The notes under the pieces are model-generated. The model searched no databases. It saw only the letters and a list, made by a program, of their open reading frames with translations, and was not told where the DNA came from. The translations under genes and the position numbers were made by a program. This document shows, piece after piece, positions 20,086-30,345 of a stretch of 64,000 bases of DNA. The stretch comes from Membranipora membranacea (taxonomy: Eukaryota > Bryozoa > Gymnolaemata > Cheilostomatida > Membraniporidae): assembly GCA_914767715.1 (NCBI GenBank), contig OU612074.1, positions 8,943,501 to 9,007,500 of the forward strand. The letters run 5' to 3'. The stretch's first letter is position 1, and each line of letters opens with the position of its first letter.

Positions 20086-22390
20086 TCCCACAATGTAACA
20101 TTTTGGGAATTCCAGTTGGATATAAGTCAGTGTTATAATGTTTATTTAACATTATTTTCATAATCATTTCACTGGGATGTGCAAGTAAGCATTGCATCAT
20201 GAGATCAAAGGTTAGCATTTCAGATTACACTTTTCAGATGCAACAACGGAAGATGCATAACTGGTAGCTTCAAATGTGATGGAGATAATAACTGATGGGA
20301 TCGGAGTGATGGGGAGAACTGTCCAACGACCACGACCACCACTGCTTCCTGTAGTTCAGGGCAGTAATCAGTGAGTGAAGCTTTATCAAGGCTTTGTCAT
20401 GTTAAAAGTAATAAGTGTGATGCGTTTTCGGTTGACTTTTTGCTCAATATAATGACACATCTTTATCAGGGGAGGAGCTTGTGTGAGGCCTTACGCCAAA
20501 CTTTTGTGTTCCTGAAATGCAGGGTTTGGTAGTTGATTATAACATTGACTCACCAACCAAAACAGGTTGATCTGCAACTTTGGCCTTGACCAACAGCTTG
20601 AGTTCGGTGGCACCCTCTCTCAATTTGAGCACAGCAACAACAGCCACCTTTCAAAACATCATATTTTGATCACTTTTTTTTTTATTCTTGCTGAAAATTA
20701 TTAAGCACCACATATTGCTAATGGATGCTGAAACATGTCAACCCGACTTGTTGCCAGATTCGATGTAGGCTCTTTGAATGTAAATCTTCATTATTACAAT
20801 TATTATAACTTATATATCCCACAATGCAATGTTCTGTCAATCCCATTGGAATCAAGCTGATAGTATATGTTGGATTTGTTAGTATTGTTAATCTTGTTGG
20901 ATTGTGTTGACATTTCGGGTTACAAATTCCAGATGCAACAACGGTAGATGCATAACCGGGCGTTACAAATGTGATGGGGATGACGACTGTGGTGATTATA
21001 GTGATGAGGTGAACTGTCCCTTCACCACTTCTACTTATCAGTTGAGACAGTATCAGTAAGTACCTGGCAAGGTTGTTGTTTAAATTATTTACTATAGTAA
21101 ATTTTGATTCGATACCTCAAGACAGTTTTGCAAGAGGAGGAGGTTTTGTGGGGAATACTATCACGATTGGACTTTGAAAAGTTTTATCATACAATCGCTA
21201 TAGTACATTACTCGAAGCCAAGTTATTAGCTCTAAATATGATTAAGCAGTTTATTCTTTTTATGGTCTTTGATGTCCCTGTAAGAAATCTATGAATATAT
21301 TCCAACAATGGATATAATATTCCAACAATACAACAGTGTTATTGCTGTCATAATATTTAGGGTAAAATCTGTACTGCTCCTTTTTCGGCAGGTACAAGGG
21401 CCAGAACTGGACAAATTTGAAGGAGAGGACCTCCTCCTAACATCCGCCATGTCATTACAATATCAACAGTGACAAATAGAATGCATCATTCGCCACCTCC
21501 AGGGTACCCCGGAAGTCCACCCACCCAGCAAACTCTGTCTGGGTTTGGACCTCCGCAACCATATCCTGGTTACTCAACACCATCGGATGGTTATCCTATG
21601 ACAGGGATGGGCCCCCAACCTGATCCTCAGCCTAGTTTAAACCCTCTTCCATATCCAGGAGTTCAGCAGTTTTTGGCTGACACCAGTTCACCAGGCACAC
21701 AAGCACAGAGTATACAGCCTGTCACTACAGCCGAAACCAGACCAGTACAGTCCACTCCAGATACCTCTGCTTCTCAATAAGGTGTATGACTAGTTAGAAA
21801 AGTTATCTGTGTGTCCAAAATCAGAGATAAGGATATGTGTTATACATCTCAGAAATCGCTCCTTAGAAAGTTTTCATGAGTCAGGGAAATTACACTTTTG
21901 TATCCTGACAATAGCGTACTATACCTTCCCTGTAAAGGTCTGCCACTCTCCCAATTCACTTAAATCCGGATTAATTTTTATATATTTGCTTAAGAAAGTT
22001 TAATCACTTTTTCAAAATGCTCACTTGAAATATGTACATTTCATTGACTGTAGACTCTTCCCTCTGTTGGTGAGAGTTTCTATCCTCCTGATACCAAAGC
22101 AGACTAATATGCAAGCCTATTTATGTTCAGTTCATCATCTTCTTTTCAAGGTCTTTAGAACGTCAAATGTTGTGATCACAAGACAGAATCAACTTAGAGA
22201 AGATAAAGGTTGCCTGGAGATTCATTGACCCTGGGCTACAAAAATACTGATGCAAGAATGTTCTATATATGACAGGTTTTTTATCATCTGACTTTTCAAT
22301 AAAACGTGTAGACTATTAAAGAAGTTTTATCAAAATCATCTATTTTTTTATTTGCAACTATCAACAATTACAGAGTACTGATAAGGATGA

Positions 22391-23811
22391 TCAGATTCAT
22401 TAATTTGGTGCATCACTATTCCCTTCTGCCTTTATTTATCTTAATGTATGATAGATCTTTTTAAATCATAGTGCACAATTCAGCTAACTATTTGAGTATA
22501 TCCGCGTTATATAGGATAGGGAAGTAACGGTTGTTGCTGTGGCGATCGTAGTCAGTGGATAAGAAAAATACCATCACTCCGATCTAAACGAAGATTATGG
22601 CAATCACAATGGCGGTCCAAAGTAGCCTTACCTTAGCAGCCATTTGCAGGTGTTGTAAATGACAGGCTGTCAAGGATGTGTGTATGGTTGTCTCCTCTTT
22701 GATTGTGGGCAGACAACTCTTCACCTATCCCAGCCAAGGTAACGGAGAACAGACACAAGAGATAATAATATAAGCTTGGCAAAGCTCAAGAATGCAGCTT
22801 GTAGATGTAACTTTATTTTCCCAAGGAAGAGTACGAAAATACTTGCAAATATTGGACAAAAGGGAAAATATTTTGACTCCAATAAATGATGCAAACAAGG
22901 AAAAAAATGAAGCATCAGTTAGAGATTGTTGAGACTAGGAGAAGAGAACCAAATTATTTGAAAACTTCGTCACGATACCTTGCTCAAGAGATTCATGTAA
23001 GTTTTACACACATGGCATGTGCATCATGTCGATTGATATTATTGGGTTTTTTTAATGATTAACTATCACAGGCACTAAATTTTCTGGTATACATGATACA
23101 ACATTAGCTGAGGTAGAGGGAGGATATTTCCATCAACACTGTGGACAAGGATTGTGCTAGTCTATGTGCTCAGACAGCTGCGATGCGAGTTAGTGGCATA
23201 TCATATCAAACACACAATTTCAATTTAGATTCGAAATCTAGTGATTGATATTGTAATGCCACTAGCTCGCATTGCAGCCGTCTGAGTACCAATATCACAT
23301 ATATTTTATCAGCATTCCTTGTCACGTTTCCCTATTATCTTGCTGTTCTAAGCCTGTGAGTATTCTATAATCAACATTGTGTTGGGGGCGGGACACATTG
23401 TGACACAATGTTCGATCATTATGGTAATTCAATGCCCTCAGTATATTGATTATTTTTTAAAACTGAGTTTCCAATGCATGTCACACTGAATAATACCGTG
23501 TGCATTCAGACCATTAATCAATAACTATTTAATACGATATCAAAAGACATAAGAGCCTATGTTAACTTGGACTATGTGGATCAATATTTACCTAGCCACA
23601 TCCCGTAGTTTCACTTCGTTTCATTACACTAGCAACCGTAAAAAACTAAGTCCTCATTTATTTTAATACACAGGTACCTTTGTATGTGGCCATTTCTAAG
23701 CTTTCTCCATACTTTCTACTAGTGCACGGCAAGCACTTGAATAAGCCCTGAGTGTCTAGGAGAAACATTCGGATTTCGTACAACAACGCTTATCTCTTAT
23801 TGAACTGAAGA
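22391..23811. other. spacer between copies 3 and 4
   Basis: No exon supported. Bases 23169-23286 form a MITE whose arms of about 30 bp pair (CTCAGACAGCTGCGATGCGA against TCGCATTGCAGCCGTCTGAG, with mismatches). The 200 bases before 23812 presumably hold the copy 4 promoter and 5' UTR, but no clear core element is seen. Confidence 0.5.
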
Positions 23812-24415
23812 ATGAAGCTACTGAGAGACAATCCATGTGTGAGGTTTTGCTTACTGCTGTTATCAGCTCTGATCCTTGCATCGGGTAAGTTTTACTTTGT
23901 AGCTAGAACATGTTGGTTCCCTCTGTGGTGGCGGAGATATTGCAAAAGTCGGCTATCGAGGCGCCTGGATACCTGACTTTTGCAATATCTCCGCCACCAC
24001 AGAGGGAACAAACTTGTCCTAGTTTGTAGCCATGTTTCTCAATTTGTCTCAAAGTCAAACAGAGAGCTTAAGCTCAGGCCATGTCTTTGGTGTTACAATA
24101 CACACAACACTCTTGCTGTTTGCTGGATTGTATTCTTGGCTGATCTAATTCAGTCTTAAGTAGCCAATGATCCTCACTCCCGATCAGGGGGGAAGGTTGT
24201 TTCTGCCAAAAAAAATCTTAACCAAGGCAAGAGGGGTAAGCCTTGCTAGATTTGCATCCTAAGCATTGCAGGTCAATGCTACAAATTGGATGTAAGTGTG
24301 AAAGATAAAACTGAAATTTTGTGTAAGCTGCGTTTACACCTGGCGATTTGTCGCAGGTGTAAACGCAGCTTAATGTGTAGTTACCTGTTGAGAGAGTAAG
24401 TCAGAGCCTGTTAAG

Positions 24416-24447
<32 letters not shown>

Positions 24448-27400
24448 CGTCTCACCTAAAACTAGTTTGATCCAATTTGCCTCCATCCCAGTTGCTTCCC
24501 CTCCACTGGTCACGCCGATGCAGCCCGACCAGTGAAGGGGTAGCAACTCCGAATGCAGGCAGATGGTAGTCAGAGGTCCAATGCCTTCTGCACTACCATA
24601 AAAAGAGAGAGGGACCTTCTTCGCCCACCTGGCCAACGTGACGGGTTAGATATGATTGGCTTTTGGGCGGGGAAGTGAGCCAATGCAAGGTCATAGAGAG
24701 AACATACTGCAATATGGTTGAAGTGAAACTAAATTTTTTTTCACATTCACTACAATGTATCAATAGATACTCTCAATAAAATACCATCTGACCTTCCATT
24801 GGCTCTCTCCAATCCACCAGCCAATCAGAGCCAATACATTGGTTAGTGAGACATTTCCCACACGCATACACAAGTCTGAGATCACTGCTTGGTGAGTTTA
24901 TTCGGCGCCGATTGTTTAGCAAAGGCTACTATGGCATATCCGTCTAACAAATAGAATGAAGTTACCTCCACCTCTAATGACAACCAACACATCGAGTCCC
25001 CTCTGTTTTAACCAGAAAAACTTGTTTCAGTGCACATAGTCTGGTTTTATATGACCAGACAACATGAACATCTAACTCAGCGTTAGTCAAATAGGAGTAG
25101 ACATTCTTGTTATCTTCAAGATGTACCCTAAGGGCTAGCAGCTACTACCTGACAGAGAATAGCTTCCGCAGCAAATACATGGATTAAGTTTTCTATGTTT
25201 AATTAGCTTTGTTTAAATACCTCTTAGCTTTTGTTGAAATGCGATGGTTCTGTCACTTATGTTACAAATTTGGCAGCAAGAAATGAACTACATCAATCAA
25301 TACCAATTAGGTTAACTATTGTTTTCTCATCTTTGCTTCATTATGTACTTTTTATTGTCGATCTACACTCATCTTTATGAATGTTTTTCATGCAGTGACA
25401 GAACAAATAACTGGATTTGCAAAGAAAAAATATATTGGTCAAAAATCGATGCAATTTAACGGTCTAAACACACTTGAGAGGTTGCAAGCTTAGCGGATCC
25501 TCAATGAGTTTTTTATATACACATAAATTCTCTGAGGGTCTGCTGAGACTGCTGTCAGCTTATATGTTAACAATAGGGACGTTGTGCAAACCTCTGAGGT
25601 TGCGACCTCTAAGTGTGTTTTGACCATAACGTGCTTTTATAGTAGTTGTTTAAAATGAGTAAGTTTGGTTGCAGGGCCTACCTGTATTGGTAATGAGTTA
25701 AAAGTTGTAGTAATTTATTGTCTCATCTTTGCTTTCATAGATACGTCAGCTTTCTGTAACTATGACCAGTTTGAATGTGATAATGGCCGCTGTATACCGG
25801 AAAGCTGGCAGTGTGACACCGGTAACGACTGCTGGGACTGGTCAGACGAACAGGACTGTAATTGCTACAACGAGTTTGAGTAAGTGACATTTAAATACTA
25901 CCAAAATACCAATGCATGTTATAGTCAGGCAGTTACTTATGATAAAGTTTTGACAGATTTGCATGGTTAAAAAATTCAATGCATTCCTTGGCATGAAATA
26001 TTGATGGTGGAAAAAGTACCTCCCATAACGGAAGGTAGCTCCTATTCTTTGCATCACGATGTCACAGTCTGAATGCATTGGTCTTTGGGTAGTCTTCAAC
26101 CATAGAAATAATCTATGCTTTTAACAGTGAAGTACCATTTGGATCTATCGTTGGTAGTAGGGGTCTTTCCCCACCATCAAAGCTTGTCAGGACATCCGTA
26201 AGTTTTCTTGCGGTAAAGCCTGAGGGACAGAGCAGATAACCTAAATTGGAATGCTCATCATTTTTGTGGTTACTCAAAAGTCAGAAACTGACGTGAGCAT
26301 CCACAGTGCCATGTTGAAGCACTTGAAATACACTAGCCACCAGCTACCTATTGTCAGCCTAAAACTCTATAGCAACAATTAGTCACAGACTGAATTTACA
26401 GTTGATAAGTCTGCAAAGAAGCCAACTTCGCTAAGTACTTCATTCCAGTTTTGTTAAAAATTAATCAAAGCTATGGACACAAATTAATACCAAAATAGGC
26501 TGGAGGTTTTTGCTGACGCTTGTAAGTGCAAATATGCCTACTGAACGAACTGCTGCTGGTACTGTATGTTGGCTGTATCTGTCACTGTCACTGTCGCTGG
26601 AACTGTCACTGTAACTGTCACCGTCACTGTCACCGTCACTGTCACTGTCATTGTTACTGTCACCGTCACTGTCACTGTCACTGTCACTATGACTGTTACT
26701 ATGACTGTTACTGTGACTATTACTGTTACATCTATTAACTGTGTCCTCAAAATTAGAACTGCATTGCATTGTGGGATTTAAATTACCCTCTTCGATTAAA
26801 ATTTTCAGATGCGCTAATACATTGTGCACATCTTGGAGCAACAGATGTGATGGATATAATGACTGCTTAGATTGGAGCGATGAGTGGAGTTGTTCTAATC
26901 CCACAACCACCACGGAAGCTTCAACATGCCCTGGGGAATACCAGTAAGCTATCAAACTGCTATCAAAAATGCTATCAAGTTGTTATTACACCATACATGC
27001 CAATATTACAACTTCTGGGTTCATTCATATTGGTGTGGGATTATTATGACAATTGTTGGGCGGCGGGCAGGTATGGGATAGTAGTGCCTCCCCAAATTTG
27101 GTATCATTTTAAAGGTCTCCGGCTAATAAAAGCACTGTCGCACCTTTTAAACAGCCTATGGACAAAGTTCAAACTATTAGATTTACAAGTGAGAAAATTC
27201 TTTTCAACCTCTAAAGTTGTGCTCTCCTTATCACACTATAACAAATAAACGCGTATGATATGCTCCGACATCAGAGCATGATTTTCTGAAGTTGAGAAAC
27301 ATCTTTGAAAATTATGTTTCTCGCAATGTTTCTCCGGCAATATATTTTTACCTAAGCAAATTTCAAAAACCCAAAAGTGCTACTGAAGCTTTCTTGTCTC

Positions 27401-30151
27401 TAGGCACATATTGATGTAAACGACAAGTTTTTTATTTATATAATATATTGGCTATTATCATTATGACTATTATTGTTATCATAAAATTATATTGTTAATA
27501 TTGTTGAGTTTTTTATGTTATCAGGTGTTCTTACTCTGGTTCCTGTATCTCAAACAGCTTTCTCTGTGATGGTGATGATGATTGTCTACTTGGTGATGAC
27601 GAGTCTGACTATCAATGTAGCTTAACCACTCAATACTCAAGTAAGTTTGACTAGCATATAGCCAATGTGAGGTCTCTGATTGGCTGGAGGGAGGGGGAGA
27701 GCCAATATTAGGCCTCTGATTGGCTGGAAGGAGGGAGGGAGAGCCAATGTGAGGTTTCTGATTTGCTGGAGGAAGGGAGAGAGCCATTGTGAGGTTTCTG
27801 ATTGGCTGGAGGGAGGTGGAGAGCCATTGTGAGGTCTCTGATTGGCTAGAGGAAGAGAGAGAGCCATTGTGAGGTCTCTGATTTGCTGGAGGGAGGTGGA
27901 GAGCCAATGTGAGGTCTCTGATTGGCTAGAGGAAGAGAGAGAGCCAATGTGAGGTCTCTGATTGGCTGGAGGGAGGGAGGGAGCCATTCACAAATGAATA
28001 ATCAGTCACAAGAGAAGCATATCCTGTTGTAAAAAAGATTTCTTGCGTTTTTCGACGAATGTGATGGCTATGAATGACTGGGTTGGGGAAAGAGTCACTG
28101 CCAGTTTAATGCGGGACCTTTTTTTTATGTGAGATATTGCAAAACATTGAAAATATTGGATTCAAAGTGAGGTAAGATCCGACACCATTCAAGATACTAA
28201 ACAAGTGCTTGACCATAGGACAAGGACAGGACAACATGCATAGATAAATAAATAATCACACTGAGGCCACCAATGGCTTTGGCTCTATCACTACAACCGG
28301 CCAATCAGAGCCAACATATTGGCTTAAAATCTATCCAGCTTTGATCTTCAGAAACTTTGTATGTAGCTTCTTTATTCGAAATTTTCTTGGCAACTTCCAA
28401 ACAATCTTTTCGCTAAACTGGACAACAATTCTTGGCTTGTCTCTAGCTGAATTTAAGAAGAGGAGGAGAGTTATCTGTATTGTTAATATATTGGTGATTG
28501 AATCCAACCTTTCCTGCAGATGGTTTGAGAGGAACTGGTGGATTTAACTATGTGGGGGTCATTGCTGGTGTGAGCAGCATCGTCGTGATCGGAGTAATCG
28601 TCACAATCGTTATCGGTAAGTTCTAGTACATGTCCATCAGGGGCCAACATAGAGTTACTTTATATATATAATCTATTATATATATAATAACTCTATGGGG
28701 CCAACCACAGGCAGCCCTAATGACATTCAGGATGGCGATCGCGGCCGTACGGCATTAAGGGCTGGCTGTGGGGCCAATAAGTATCACAGTCTTCATAAGC
28801 TCCTGATACAGGTCTCTCAGAACATACGTCACCAGCTTTTCCTGCTGTTTTCGTCTAGGAGGGACACAACGCCATGAAATGAAATCTTTGTTTGAGCTAT
28901 TCATTTGGTTCTTGTATAATTTGTTGATGTATGATAACATTCATTTATTTGGTAATGAATAGTCAAAGACATATGACATAGATGGATCAATATAGTTAGA
29001 TCATTGAATTTAGCTTCAGGCTTAGTATTAGCAGGGGGGGGGCAATCTATACTGTATTATAAACTGTGAAAGATTTTTTGAACCTGAGATGACTACCAGA
29101 TGAATCCAAGAATAATGCTAAAATGATTCTCATGGGCAATAGGGCTATGATGACAACTTATTTGATTTCGCGATCAGGAAGGCATATCTGTAATATCTAG
29201 CGGACTGGATTGTGTGTTATTCTTGTCAATTTGTTTGCATTTTTTTGCAGGAGTGGTTAAAGCCTCAAAAACGACAGCTAGAAGAGCAGGACCTGCTGTT
29301 GGTGTAGCAGTCACTACAACATCAAACGGAACACATCACCAGCCACCTCCGGGAGGTCCAGCAATGCAGCCCAATCAACCTGGGTTTGGAGCTCCACAAG
29401 CATATCCTAATGGTTACTCTGCACACCCTGGCGGTTATCCCATGACAGGGATGGGTCCTCATCCTGGTGCACAACCTGGGCCTTATGGTGCACCACCTGG
29501 TGTAAACCCTTCCCCATATCCAGGGGTTCAGCTGCATCAGCCACAAATGGCTGCTGGTTATCAAGGCATGCAAGCACCCCAACAACAGCCTCCGATGGCC
29601 ACTAGTCATCCAGGATCACAAGCACCTCAGCATAATCAACACCCACCTGCTGAAACTGTGTAAGTAAAAACAATTATTGAAGTCAGCCCAGGCTTTATAC
29701 TGATGCATAGTCACGGTATTAGGATTAAGATATACTTTTCTTAATTGAATATTTTTCTCATCACAACTTTTTCCAGGAGCATGGATCAACATCATCAGCA
29801 TCAGTTAAAAAACATGTCACATACTCACACACCGTTTTGATTGATACCTACCTAAGAGTAGAGTAGAGTGGTAGATATTTACCTTCAACTCAGTATATTA
29901 TTCGACAAATTCACGATCACTAGGTTTTTATACACTATAATTTTTATGCATGATCCTATGAGTAATTCCGGCTAGGTTTATGGGCCGGATAATTATAATA
30001 TATATAATGATCTGCATTCAAATGTTACAGAGAACCTGACACTTCAATCCCGGAGGATGACAGGCTCTATGCAGCTAATCAAGCGCAAAGTATACAGCCT
30101 GTCACTACAGCTGAGGTCAGACATGTTCAGCCAGCCCCAGATACTCAATAA
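23812..30151 (+). CDS. receptor copy 4: three-LDLa single-pass membrane protein
   Basis: Seven exons keep frame for about 362 residues: 23812-23884 ([12 protein letters not shown] leader), 25741-25879, 26809-26943, 27525-27640, 28520-28615 (membrane span), 29251-29659 (tail) and 30031-30151 (stop TAA). LDLa1-3 occupy about residues 25-154. All have six Cys, and the first two keep the CDxxxD...SDE calcium-ligand pattern; the third ends GDDESDYQC. The span is about residues 166-187. The tail is basic next to the membrane (KASKTTARR), then Pro/Gly/Tyr/Gln rich with [18 protein letters not shown]. Its usual PPPY reads PSPY, so the WW-type motif is lost. A TTT/TTE linker follows LDLa2. Intron 1 is 1.9 kb and full of MITEs. 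Family function is unknown; an extracellular ligand-binding receptor with cytoplasmic adaptor contacts is inferred. Confidence 0.88.
23901..24022. mobile_element. near-perfect palindromic MITE, family B
   Basis: Arms 23901-23950 and 23972-24022 pair almost perfectly (core GTTCCCTCTGTGGTGGCGG, then AGATATTGCAAAAGTC) across a loop of about 21 bases. It lies in intron 1 of copy 4. A diverged relative is at 57880-58012, and end fragments are at about 54588-54602 and 60935-60975. Confidence 0.85.
24324..24372. repeat. perfect 19-bp hairpin
   Basis: TAAGCTGCGTTTACACCTG and its exact complement are separated by 11 bases. It is probably a minimal fold-back transposon relic. Confidence 0.75.
24415..24448. 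repeat. TA dinucleotide microsatellite
   Basis: Uninterrupted TATATA run in intron 1 of copy 4, directly before the family A MITE at about 24452-24572. Confidence 0.9.
24640..24870. mobile_element. CCAAT-rich MITE, family C
   Basis: Imperfect inverted halves rich in ATTGGCT and CCAATCAGAGCC flank an inner inverted pair (GAAGTGAAACT and TTTCACATTCACTA). A close relative is at about 30590-30880, with partial copies at about 28265-28325, 30265-30345 and 33835-33920. Confidence 0.65.
26578..26735. repeat. hexanucleotide CTGTCA microsatellite
   Basis: About 160 bases of variant CTGTCA/CTGTTA units lie in the intron before the second LDLa exon of copy 4. The ORFs across it in several frames are artefacts of the 6-bp period. 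Confidence 0.9.
27655..27985. repeat. 40-bp minisatellite beside LDLa3 donor, copy 4
   Basis: About eight units of roughly 40 bp (AGCCAATGTGAGGTCTCTGA, TTGGCTGGAGGGAGG) start 15 bases after the donor of the third LDLa exon. The same array, in the same gene orientation and joined to the same donor-side sequence (GTAAGTTTGACTAGCATATA), is in copy 6 at 46790-47130. It is absent from the matching intron of copy 5. Confidence 0.9.
29777..29840 (+). CDS. possible alternative terminal exon of copy 4
   Basis: After a TTTTTCCAG acceptor, 29777-29840 reads in the phase left by the tail exon (phase 2) and ends in TGA. It encodes a His-rich end ([20 protein letters not shown]) in place of the [11 protein letters not shown] end coded at 30031. 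It is short and could be chance, but phase, acceptor and early stop all agree. Confidence 0.35.
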
Positions 30152-30345
30152 GGTAAAACTAATTGTGGAAACCTTTGTCTGTGTGCGTTCCCAAATAGTA
30201 TTCATCTAAAAATTATTTTATAGGTCATCAGTTTCATGTTTTCTTATCATAGAAAACCTAACCAATGTGATAGCTCCGATTGGCTGGTGGGAGGGGGAGG
30301 CTCCCTTTCCCACCCAACAGGTAATTAGAGCAAACACAATGGCTG
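30031..30345. repeat. inverted 3'-end repeat, copy 4 side
   Basis: Terminal exon plus about 195 bases of 3' UTR match 33830-34144 in reverse. Beyond the stop only a few differences are seen in nearly 200 bases, while the start of the coding exon differs at more sites. The tract contains part of a CCAAT-rich MITE (CTCCGATTGGCTGGTGGG). Confidence 0.85.

Larger units (their letters stand above)
17322..21780 (+). pseudogene. receptor copy 3: LDLa receptor pseudogene without membrane exon
   Basis: The signal exon 17322-17391 (MKLTDNSSVRF) and LDLa1 exon 18419-18557 are intact and in phase. The next exon starts at 18845, but its LDLa sequence stops after about 70 bases at a dispersed repeat. Exon 19380-19523 has TGA at 19456-19458 and Tyr for Cys (GRYITG). 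Exon 20238-20370 has TGA at 20293-20295 where relatives have Cys, TAA at 20365-20367, and one extra base. Exon 20933-21055 is a clean 123-bp module. No membrane exon lies between 21056 and 21391. The tail exon 21392-21780 carries TGA at 21418-21420, and its PPxY sites have changed to PQPY and PLPY. Several independent lesions make a pseudogene much likelier than sequencing error. Confidence 0.87.
17280..22390. repeat. arm of large inverted duplication (copy 3 side)
   Basis: Partner of 4590-12420. The conserved 3' flank (ACCAAAGCAGACTAATATGCAAGCC style blocks near 22100) and the shared U2-SINE insertion in the matching intron show duplication of the whole gene with flanks, not retrotransposition. 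Confidence 0.75.

Noticed and set aside
26526-26955. Asp/Ser-rich or Thr-Val repeat proteins
   Set aside because: Open frames on both strands and in several frames come from the 6-bp CTGTCA repeat; the real exon here is 26809-26943 (+).
27655-27985. CRISPR array
   Set aside because: Repeats are contiguous 40-bp units without unique spacers, inside a eukaryotic intron.
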